Positions 6,721 through 12,036 of a DNA stretch of 12,036 nt are shown here, one piece after another. Both the position numbers and the translations under genes were made by a program. Source of the stretch: Chloroflexota bacterium (GTDB taxonomy: Bacteria > Chloroflexota > Dehalococcoidia > UBA2979); the NCBI GenBank assembly GCA_016875695.1, contig VGPB01000042.1, positions 1-12,036 on the forward strand. The letters are read 5' to 3'. Position 1 is the stretch's first letter; each line of letters opens with the position of its first letter. The notes beneath the pieces were generated by a model. It was not told where the DNA came from, did not search any database, and saw only the letters and a list, made by a program, of their open reading frames with translations.

Positions 6721-6938
6721 AGGACTACCTCATCTGCATCTTCTACTCGGACGAGGACGAGTGCTACGTCGCCGACGTCCCAGACCTTCGCTTCTGCTCG
6801 GCGTTCGGCGACACGCCCGAGGAGGCGCTCGCCGAGCTGCAGATCGCGAAGGTGCTCTGGCTCGAGTCGGCTCGGGAGCACGGCGACCCGATCCCGGAGC
6901 CACGCTACCGCCCAGCGATCTACCAGGCGGCGTTCTAG
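6717..6938 (+). CDS. hicB: HicB-family antitoxin (short form)
   Basis: This 73-residue partner of HicA has the degraded RNase H-like fold used by HicB to cover the toxin active site. The motif order ECYVADVPDL (15-24), then AFGDTPEEALAEL (29-41) and a long amphipathic helix to about 55 is the HicB signature (Y-x-A-x-x-PDL ... GdTxeEAl). The tail (57-73, DPIPEPRYRP) is the usual short ending. No C-terminal helix-turn-helix or ribbon-helix-helix domain is present, so direct DNA autoregulation is not evident from this protein. The GTG start overlaps the hicA stop by 4 nt, and GGGGGA (6705-6710) gives a ribosome-binding site six bases upstream. Only about 5 of 73 codons end in A or T, unlike hicA. 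The gene ends 13 bp before the convergent cinA stop, with no terminator seen between them. Confidence 0.87.
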   Translation: MKDYLICIFYSDEDECYVADVPDLRFCSAFGDTPEEALAELQIAKVLWLESAREHGDPIPEPRYRPAIYQAAF

Positions 6939-6951
6939 CACTGCCCAGCGT

Positions 6952-8193
6952 TCACTCGCGCCCAGCAGTCGCTTCCACCAAGTACGTCCGCAACAGCGTC
7001 AGCGCCTCCGTGACCGCGCGTCGCTTCGCGGCGTCGCGACCCTGATAGTAGGCGTAGCCGTGGTAGCGGACGCTTGTCGCGTCGGCCAGCGCGACGTGCA
7101 TCGTGCCCGGTGGCTGGCCCTCGAGCTCGTCCGCGCCTGCGATGCCCGTGATCGCCACGCCGATGTCCGCGCCGAGTCGCTCGCGCGCGGCGCGCGCCAT
7201 CGCCTCAGCCGTCGCGCGCGAGATCACGCCGTGCGTGTACACCGTCTCCGCCGCCACGCCGAGATCGACCTTCGCCTGCGTCGCGTAGGTCACGAGGCTG
7301 CCGCGGAAGTAGTCCGACGCGCCGGCGACGCTAGTGATCGCGTCGGCCAGCGCGCCTCCGGTCGCGGACTCCATGAGCGCGAGCGTGAGGCCGCGATCGC
7401 GCAGCATGCGGGCGACGCCGCCGGGCAGTGTGTCGTTGTCCTCGCCCCAGACTGCGGGGCTGAGCAGCGCGCGTGCCGCTTGCTCGACGGGCGCGATCAG
7501 CCGCCATGCCTCCTCGCGCGTCGGCGCCTTCGCCGCGATGCGCACGTGCACGCCGTCGCGGCGCGCGTAGATGCCGATCGACGGGTTCGTGCCCGCGAGC
7601 AGCGGGGACAGTCGCTCGTCGACCAGCCCCTCGCCGAGCCCGTTCGTCTTCAGCGTGCGAGAGACGAGCACGCTGGTGGCCCGGCGCGCGAGCTCGGGGT
7701 CGACTTCTGCCTCCCACATGTGCGTCATCTCGGCGGGCGGTCCCGGCATCAGCACGATCACCCGGCCCTCGCGTTCGACCCACCACCCGGGTGCCGTGCC
7801 GCGCGGGTTGGGCAGCGCGCGCGCCGAAGGGATGAGCGTCGCCTGCTTCAGGTTGCGCTCGATGAATGGACGGCCGCGCCCGGTGAACCACGCGCGCAAC
7901 TGCGCCTCCTGCACGGCGTCGACGCGCATCGGCTCGCCCAGCACGGCCGCGACCGCCTCGCGGGTCACGTCGTCCTCCGTGGGACCCAGGCCGCCCGTGC
8001 ACACCGTGAGCTCGGAGCGCTCGAAGGCGCGCGCCAGCACCTCCTGCAGGCGCCCGGGGTTGTCGCCGACCTGCGACACCCAGAGCAGGTCGATGCCGAG
8101 CTCCGGCAGCTTCGCGGCCAGCCAGGCGGCGTTGGTGTCCACGATCTCGCCGAGCATGATCTCGGTGCCGATGGAGATGATCTCGGCGCGCAT
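6952..8193 (-). CDS. cinA: CinA: competence/damage-inducible protein A, nicotinamide-nucleotide amidohydrolase
   Basis: This is a complete 413-residue CinA, a cytosolic two-domain enzyme of the pyridine nucleotide cycle. The N-terminal MoCF-like domain (COG1058, about 1-170) carries the start IISIGTEIMLGEIVDTN (5-21), TGGLGPTEDDVT (66-77) and the LMPGPPAEM signature (148-156), and in characterised CinA proteins has ADP-ribose pyrophosphatase activity. The C-terminal PncC-like domain (about 258-410) carries ESATGG (275-280, catalytic Ser region, with Ala where Cys is common), FRGSLVTYAT (296-305), KVDLGV (308-313), ITGIAGADE (348-356) and PPGTMHVALA (361-370), and deamidates NMN. The ATG at 8193 has GAGGAG six bases upstream on the minus strand. 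The minus-strand frame is open far upstream, but that part is only a shadow of the moxR and DUF58 genes. The length is typical, and no recA follows. Confidence 0.96.
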   Translation of the reverse strand: MRAEIISIGTEIMLGEIVDTNAAWLAAKLPELGIDLLWVSQVGDNPGRLQEVLARAFERSELTVCTGGLGPTEDDVTREAVAAVLGEPMRVDAVQEAQLRAWFTGRGRPFIERNLKQATLIPSARALPNPRGTAPGWWVEREGRVIVLMPGPPAEMTHMWEAEVDPELARRATSVLVSRTLKTNGLGEGLVDERLSPLLAGTNPSIGIYARRDGVHVRIAAKAPTREEAWRLIAPVEQAARALLSPAVWGEDNDTLPGGVARMLRDRGLTLALMESATGGALADAITSVAGASDYFRGSLVTYATQAKVDLGVAAETVYTHGVISRATAEAMARAARERLGADIGVAITGIAGADELEGQPPGTMHVALADATSVRYHGYAYYQGRDAAKRRAVTEALTLLRTYLVEATAGRE

Positions 8194-8220
8194 GGGCGGC
8201 TCCTCGCTCGCTGGCGGCCG

Positions 8221-8229
8221 ATCGTAGCA
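8221..8229 (-). promoter_or_regulatory. Candidate extended -10 promoter of cinA
   Basis: Read on the minus strand, these bases give TGCTACGAT: a TGn extension followed by TACGAT, one of the few AT-containing hexamers in this region. It predicts a transcript start near 8214 and a leader of about 20 nt ahead of the cinA ATG, with room for the GAGGAG site. There is no convincing -35, which is tolerable for extended -10 promoters. Assigned by eye. Confidence 0.4.
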
Positions 8230-8268
8230 GGCGCGCGGGGCCCGGCGTCGCGGGCGCAGCCGCGCGCC
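8230..8268. repeat. Nested inverted repeat in the cinA-moxR divergent region
   Basis: A perfect 9-bp inverted repeat, GGCGCGCGG (8230-8238) and CCGCGCGCC (8260-8268), encloses a perfect 5-bp one, GCCCG (8240-8244) and CGGGC (8251-8255), with a 6-nt loop. Together they could fold into one long stem with an uneven internal bulge. It lies directly upstream of the candidate cinA -10, covering where a -35 or operator would be. There is no T-tract, so it is not a classical terminator. Chance matches are more likely in such GC-rich DNA. Confidence 0.4.
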
Positions 8269-8306
8269 GCCCACCTCGGACCGCCAGCGGGCGCACCACG
8301 AATCTG

Positions 8307-8333
8307 CCCCGCGGCGCTGAGCGTATCGCGGGG
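8307..8333. repeat. Second inverted repeat upstream of moxR
   Basis: Perfect 7-bp arms CCCCGCG (8307-8313) and CGCGGGG (8327-8333) flank a 13-nt centre containing GCGTAT. The repeat lies about 23 bp upstream of the candidate moxR extended -10, a position where an activator or repressor could bind. No T-tract follows, so termination is unlikely. It may be a chance match at this base composition. Confidence 0.3.
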
Positions 8334-8355
8334 ACGCGGGCGCAGGGCGACGCTC

Positions 8356-8364
8356 TGGTATCCT
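8356..8364 (+). promoter_or_regulatory. Candidate extended -10 promoter of the moxR-DUF58-DUF4129 operon
   Basis: TGGTATCCT combines a TGn extension with TATCCT, the most promoter-like hexamer in the 207-bp intergenic region. It predicts a start near 8371 and a leader of about 30 nt that includes the GAGGAG ribosome-binding site (8389-8394). No good -35 is visible. It is paired with a divergent extended -10 for cinA about 130 bp away. Confidence 0.4.
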
Positions 8365-8400
8365 CCCGTGACTTTCTGCGGCGTGCGTGAGGAGCTGCGA

Positions 8401-9387
8401 ATGGCCGAGGTGGTGCGTGCGCGTCCGCAGGACGAGGCGATCAGCGAGATCCGGCGCGCCTCCGCCGCGATCCGCGACAACGTTACATCCGTCATCGTCG
8501 GCGCCGAAGAGGCGATCGAGCTCGTGCTCGCCGCGCTGCTCGCCGGCGGGCACGTGCTGCTGGAGGACGTGCCGGGCACCGGCAAGACGATGCTCGCGCG
8601 GTCGTTCGCGCGCTCGATCGGTGCGAGCTTCCACCGCATCCAGTGCACGGCCGACCTCATGCCCTCCGACATCCTCGGCGTGCACTTCTTCTCGCAGCGC
8701 ACCGGCGAGTTCGAGTTCCGCCCTGGCCCGATCGAGGCGAACGTCGTGCTCGCCGACGAGGTGAACCGCGCCACCCCGCGCACGCAGTCGGCGCTGCTCG
8801 AGGCGATGGAGGAGCGCCAGAACACCGTCGACGGCGAGCCGCGGCCGCTGCCGCACCCGTTCTTGCTGCTCGCGACGCAGAATCCCATCGAGCTCGAAGG
8901 GACGTTCCCGCTGCCGGAGGCGCAGCTCGATCGCTTCCTGCTGCGGCTGAAGCTGGGCTATCCCGATGAGATGGGCGAGGTCGCCGTGCTGCGGCGCTTC
9001 GCGGCCACCTCGCCGCTCGACTGCCTGCAGCCGGTCGTGTCGGCCGCGGAGCTTGTGGCGCTCGGCGAGGTGCTGGCGCGCGTGCACGTCGAGGACGCGG
9101 TCGCCGAGTATATCGTGCGGCTGTGCCGCGCGACGCGTGAGCACGTGGCGTTTGACCTGGGCGCGAGCCCGCGCGCGGCGCTCGCGCTGTTCCGCGCCTC
9201 GCGCGCCGTCGCGGCGATGGACGGGCGCGATTACGTGCGCCCGGACGACGTGAAGCGGCTCGCGCAGCCGGTGCTCGCGCACCGCCTGTTGCTGTCGTCG
9301 CAGACGCGGCTGCGCGGCCGCAGCGCGGACGACGTGCTTGACGAGATCCTGCGCGAGGTGCCCGTGCCGATCGCTGATTGGGTCTAG
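8401..9387 (+). CDS. MoxR-family AAA+ ATPase
   Basis: This 328-residue cytosolic AAA+ ATPase is of the canonical MoxR proper type, distinct from the CbbQ-like one at the left of the window. Motifs are Walker A DVPGTGKT (56-63), the family block QCTADLMPSDILG (81-93), Walker B VVLADEVNRA (115-124), sensor 1 ATQNPIELEGTFPLPEAQLD (158-177) with R178 as the arginine-finger candidate, and sensor 2 GASPRA (254-259). MoxR proteins act as chaperone-like remodelers with VWA partners, here most likely the next gene product (DUF58). The start is ATG 8401, with GAGGAG six bases upstream; the longer open frame to the left is antisense to cinA and is rejected. The stop lies 21 bp before the DUF58 ATG. An extended -10 candidate precedes it, so it probably heads the operon. 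Confidence 0.95.
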   Translation: MAEVVRARPQDEAISEIRRASAAIRDNVTSVIVGAEEAIELVLAALLAGGHVLLEDVPGTGKTMLARSFARSIGASFHRIQCTADLMPSDILGVHFFSQRTGEFEFRPGPIEANVVLADEVNRATPRTQSALLEAMEERQNTVDGEPRPLPHPFLLLATQNPIELEGTFPLPEAQLDRFLLRLKLGYPDEMGEVAVLRRFAATSPLDCLQPVVSAAELVALGEVLARVHVEDAVAEYIVRLCRATREHVAFDLGASPRAALALFRASRAVAAMDGRDYVRPDDVKRLAQPVLAHRLLLSSQTRLRGRSADDVLDEILREVPVPIADWV

Positions 9388-9408
9388 GCGCGGCTTCGAG
9401 GAGCGGCG

Positions 9409-10668
9409 ATGCGCTCGCTCTTCGCGGAATCGTGGCTGAGTGCGTCGGGTGCGCTCGCGGTCCTCGGCCTCGTGGCTGGCTCGGTGCCGCTGCTGGGGCT
9501 TGGCGCGCTGGTCTTTGGCGTCGGCGGGATGGCGCGGCTGTGGGCGAGGCTGTCGCTCGAGGACGTACGCTTCGAGCGCAGGCTCGAGCCGCGGCGCGCC
9601 TTCGTCGGCGAACGCGTGGACGTGCGGCTCCGGCTCGCGAACGGCAAGCGCCTGCCGGTGCCGTGGATCGAGGTGCGCGAGCAGCTGCCCGAGGCGATGC
9701 CCGTGGAGGGCGCGCACACACAGCCGTCCGGGATGCCGGGCGTCGTGTTCCTGACGCGCGACACTTCGCTCGGCGGGCGGGATGCGCTCGAGTGGCCGTT
9801 CTCGTTGCAGGCCGTGCAGCGTGGGTTCTTCCGCGTCGGGCCGACGCGCCTGCGCTCGGGCGACCTGTTCGGGCTGTTCGAGCGCGAGCAGGAGCTGCGG
9901 CGCGGCGACGGGATCGTCGTGTACCCGCGCGCGTACACGCTGCCCGAGCTCGGTCTCGGCTCCGTGCGGCCGTTCGGCGAGCTTGCCGGCGGGCAGCGCA
10001 TCTTCGAGGACCCGGTGCGGGTCGTCGGCGTGCGCGAGTACATGCCGGGCGACCCGCTGAAGCGCATCGACTGGGCGGCGACGGCGCGCAGCGGCCGCTT
10101 GCAGTCGCGCATCTACGAGCCGTCGCGCACGCAATCGCTCGTGGTCGCGCTGAACGTCGCGACGATGGAGCAGGCCTGGCTCGGCTTCGACCCGTTGCTA
10201 CTGGAGCGCAACGTGACCGTCGCGGCGTCCGTCGCGCGCTGGGCGTTCGAGGCCGGCGCCGCGATCGGCCTAGTCGCGAACGGCTCGTTTCCGGACGCCG
10301 ACCGGCCGATCCGCATCGGCGGGGGGCGGCGGCCCGACCAGCTCGCGCTCGTGCTCGAGGCGCTTGCCATGATCGCGCCGTTCGTGACCGCGGCGCTCGC
10401 CGACGAGCTCGAGCGTCCGGGTCACGCGCTGCCCTCGGGCGCGACGGTGGTGGTGGTAACCGCGCGGCTGCCGCCGGAGCTCGCCGCGACGATCGGCCGG
10501 CTGCGCGTGCAGGGGCACGCCGTGCACGTGCTCAAGACCTCCGCGCTCGAGTGGGAGGACCTGTCCGCCGGCGTGCCGCTGCACGAGCTCGATGCGGCGC
10601 TCACCGCGCTCGAGGCCGCCGCGGACGGGACGCCCGCGGCGGCGGGCGGCGCAGGCGCGGCGCGATGA
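9409..10668 (+). CDS. DUF58-domain membrane-anchored protein
   Basis: This 419-residue protein has two closely spaced N-terminal membrane segments (about 11-24 and 27-44) followed by a soluble region with the DUF58 signature VREYMPGDPLKRIDWAATAR (208-227) and SRIYEP (233-238). DUF58 proteins are routine partners of MoxR ATPases and carry a VWA-like fold after the signature. Here the strand where a MIDAS Asp would sit reads SLVVALNVAT (243-252), with no DxSxS motif, so the metal site appears lost. This is based on the one-dimensional pattern only. The ATG 9409 has GAGGAG (9398-9403) five bases upstream. The C-terminus (404-419) is an Ala/Gly-rich tail. The gene overlaps the next by 4 nt (ATGA). 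The role is probably envelope-related and is inferred from family context; no biochemical function can be assigned. Confidence 0.9.
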   Translation: MRSLFAESWLSASGALAVLGLVAGSVPLLGLGALVFGVGGMARLWARLSLEDVRFERRLEPRRAFVGERVDVRLRLANGKRLPVPWIEVREQLPEAMPVEGAHTQPSGMPGVVFLTRDTSLGGRDALEWPFSLQAVQRGFFRVGPTRLRSGDLFGLFEREQELRRGDGIVVYPRAYTLPELGLGSVRPFGELAGGQRIFEDPVRVVGVREYMPGDPLKRIDWAATARSGRLQSRIYEPSRTQSLVVALNVATMEQAWLGFDPLLLERNVTVAASVARWAFEAGAAIGLVANGSFPDADRPIRIGGGRRPDQLALVLEALAMIAPFVTAALADELERPGHALPSGATVVVVTARLPPELAATIGRLRVQGHAVHVLKTSALEWEDLSAGVPLHELDAALTALEAAADGTPAAAGGAGAAR

Positions 10669-12036
10669 TCGGGCGCTGGCATCGCGAGGCGGCGATGGCG
10701 GCGTTCGTCGTGATGGAGGCGACAGCGTGGTTCGTGGCGCTGCGCGCCTTCGGCACCGGCGTCGAGCGCGGCGCGTTCCGCACGCTCGCCGACGACATCC
10801 AGCGCGACCTCTCGGCGCACCTCGAGCGCGACCCGCAGCGCGGCCAGGACGCGCTCGCGGTCGCGGCGCGCGCCAGCGAACAGGCGGTGGGCGGAGCCTC
10901 GTGGCCCGTGGTGCTGCTGGTGGCGCTCGGGGCGTTCGTGCTCGTGCGCTCGATCTCGCGACTGCGGCTGCCCGGCGTGCTCGCCGCGGCGGTGGGGCTC
11001 GCCGCGTCGCTGGTGGCGTTGCACGTGGCCGTGCACCTCACGCTCGCTCGCGACCTGTGGGTGTGGCAGGGCGACGGGCTCGCGCAGCTCGTCGACCGCG
11101 GGTCGTCGCCGTTCGGCGGCCAGATCGACAACGCGTCGTTCGTCGCGAACCCCGACCCCGCGCGCGTGGAGCGCGCGGCGAGCGCCGTCGCCGTCGCCGG
11201 GCTGTTCATCGTGTGGATGCGCTTCCTGATCGCGGGACGGGGCGCGGTCTCCTACGCGCGTGTGCTGCGCTCGTTCGGGCTCGGCTTCCTCGGCGCCCTG
11301 ATCGCGGCGTTCTTCGCGAGCGCCGGCTCCGGCTACGACGTGACCGGCTGGGTGCTGACGTACTTCGTGCTGGGCGTGGCCGCGCTGTCCGTGGTGCACG
11401 CCGCGCGCACGGCCGCCGCGAGCGACGCGCTGCGGCGCGAGGTGCCATGGCTCGCCTCGGTGGCGCTGACGCTCGCTGCGATCGCCGCGGCCGCCGCGCT
11501 CTTCGCGCTGCTCGGCGCGCTCGATGCCGGGCGCGTGTTCCGGCCGCTCGCTGATGGGCTGCTGCTGCTCACCGGGCGCATCCTGATGTTGCTGATTGCG
11601 CCCTTCTTCATTGTGATCGACTGGCTGCTGCACTTCTTGATCGGCGATCCGCCGCCGTTCCGCGAGCGCGTCGCCGAGCTTGGCGATCAGGCGGTGGGCC
11701 GCGACCGGGATGGCGGGCTGCTCTTCCCGGGCTGGGTGCTCGACGCGATTCGTGCGGTGCTGATCACGCTGGCGCTGTGGGTGGCGTTCCGCGTGTCGCG
11801 GCTGCTGTTCGGTCGCGTGCGGCGCGGCGCCGGCGCGCAGGAGTACGCCGAGCTACGCAGCAGCGGCGGCGGTGGCGGCGGGCTCGGGCTGGGCGGCCTG
11901 CTGCGCCGCCGGCGCCGGTCCACAGGTGGGACCGAGTGGCTGCGGCTGCACGCGGTGTATGCGCTCTTCGTGCGCGTCGTGCGCCTGGCGAGCGAGCGCG
12001 GCGTCGAGCGCGGCGCCGGGCAGACGCCCATCGAGT
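10665..12036 (+). CDS. Multi-span membrane protein with C-terminal DUF4129 domain (partial, right edge)
   Basis: The 457 visible codons run without a stop to the window edge. Hydrophobic segments appear near 11-28, 80-95, 103-124, 172-189, 203-219, 228-246, 262-286, 296-326 and 358-382, so about nine membrane spans are likely. After a Gly-rich linker (400-411) and an Arg cluster (414-418), the sequence WLRLHAVYALFVRVVRLASE (425-444), ending in GAGQTPIE (450-457), matches DUF4129: a short helix, then a G...TP.E motif. That domain is usually found at the C-terminus of transglutaminase-like or stand-alone membrane proteins beside MoxR and DUF58 genes. The ATG at 10665 overlaps the DUF58 stop (ATGA), implying coupled translation; ATG 10695 is an alternative with GAGG five bases upstream. 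No transglutaminase catalytic core is seen in the visible part. Only a short C-terminal piece is probably missing. Confidence 0.82.
   Translation, partial: MIGRWHREAAMAAFVVMEATAWFVALRAFGTGVERGAFRTLADDIQRDLSAHLERDPQRGQDALAVAARASEQAVGGASWPVVLLVALGAFVLVRSISRLRLPGVLAAAVGLAASLVALHVAVHLTLARDLWVWQGDGLAQLVDRGSSPFGGQIDNASFVANPDPARVERAASAVAVAGLFIVWMRFLIAGRGAVSYARVLRSFGLGFLGALIAAFFASAGSGYDVTGWVLTYFVLGVAALSVVHAARTAAASDALRREVPWLASVALTLAAIAAAAALFALLGALDAGRVFRPLADGLLLLTGRILMLLIAPFFIVIDWLLHFLIGDPPPFRERVAELGDQAVGRDRDGGLLFPGWVLDAIRAVLITLALWVAFRVSRLLFGRVRRGAGAQEYAELRSSGGGGGGLGLGGLLRRRRRSTGGTEWLRLHAVYALFVRVVRLASERGVERGAGQTPIE

Noticed and set aside
7060..8400. A long N-terminal extension of the MoxR reading frame.
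   Set aside because: It lies antisense to cinA and has no domain motif. ATG 8401 has a good ribosome-binding site and begins where MoxR proteins normally begin.
6952..10134. A 1060-residue minus-strand open frame that could read as a giant CinA fusion.
   Set aside because: Only the last 413 residues are CinA, with a good ribosome-binding site before the ATG at 8193. The rest is antisense to moxR and DUF58, with Arg/His/Ala-rich shadow composition.

Overview
This is a very GC-rich chromosomal window (about 70% or more by eye, with third codon positions almost all G or C). It is tightly packed, with many GTG/TTG starts and stop/start overlaps. No rRNA, tRNA, transposase, phage gene or CRISPR array was seen. 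The CinA N-terminus and the general style suggest a high-GC bacterium, possibly Chloroflexota (Dehalococcoidia-like). That placement is a weak guess from memory; an actinobacterium or another high-GC lineage is not excluded.

Layout. (1) Positions 143-5446, plus strand, form an apparent operon: a CbbQ/NirQ/NorQ-type AAA+ ATPase, a small YfcE-like metallophosphoesterase, a 1097-residue NorD/CbbO-like von Willebrand A (VWA) protein with a long N-terminal helical-repeat region, and an isoprenylcysteine-methyltransferase-like membrane protein that overlaps the VWA stop codon by 1 nt. (2) Positions 5416-6444, minus strand: a metallo-beta-lactamase-fold hydrolase with a C-terminal winged-helix-like domain, overlapping the methyltransferase tail to tail. 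(3) Positions 6463-6938, plus strand: a hicA-hicB toxin-antitoxin pair with a 4-nt overlap. Its start lies head to head against the beta-lactamase-fold gene. (4) Positions 6952-8193, minus strand: full-length cinA. (5) Positions 8194-8400: a divergent regulatory region with two candidate extended -10 promoters and two inverted repeats. (6) Positions 8401-12036, plus strand: a canonical MoxR ATPase, a DUF58 protein and a multi-span membrane protein with a C-terminal DUF4129 domain, cut by the right edge. This is the familiar MoxR-DUF58-DUF4129 arrangement, and a transglutaminase-like gene would be expected next.

How they work together. Two separate MoxR-class AAA+/VWA partnerships sit about 3.5 kb apart. 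In CbbQ/CbbO and NorQ/NorD, the AAA+ ring and its VWA adaptor remodel or activate a metalloenzyme (rubisco or nitric oxide reductase). No rubisco or norCB gene is visible here, and a phosphoesterase lies between the ATPase and the adaptor, so the client of the first system is unknown. That cassette is the best candidate for an undescribed system. The second set probably acts at the cell envelope, judged from its membrane segments and family context. HicAB is a small mobile-type insertion and cinA is housekeeping.
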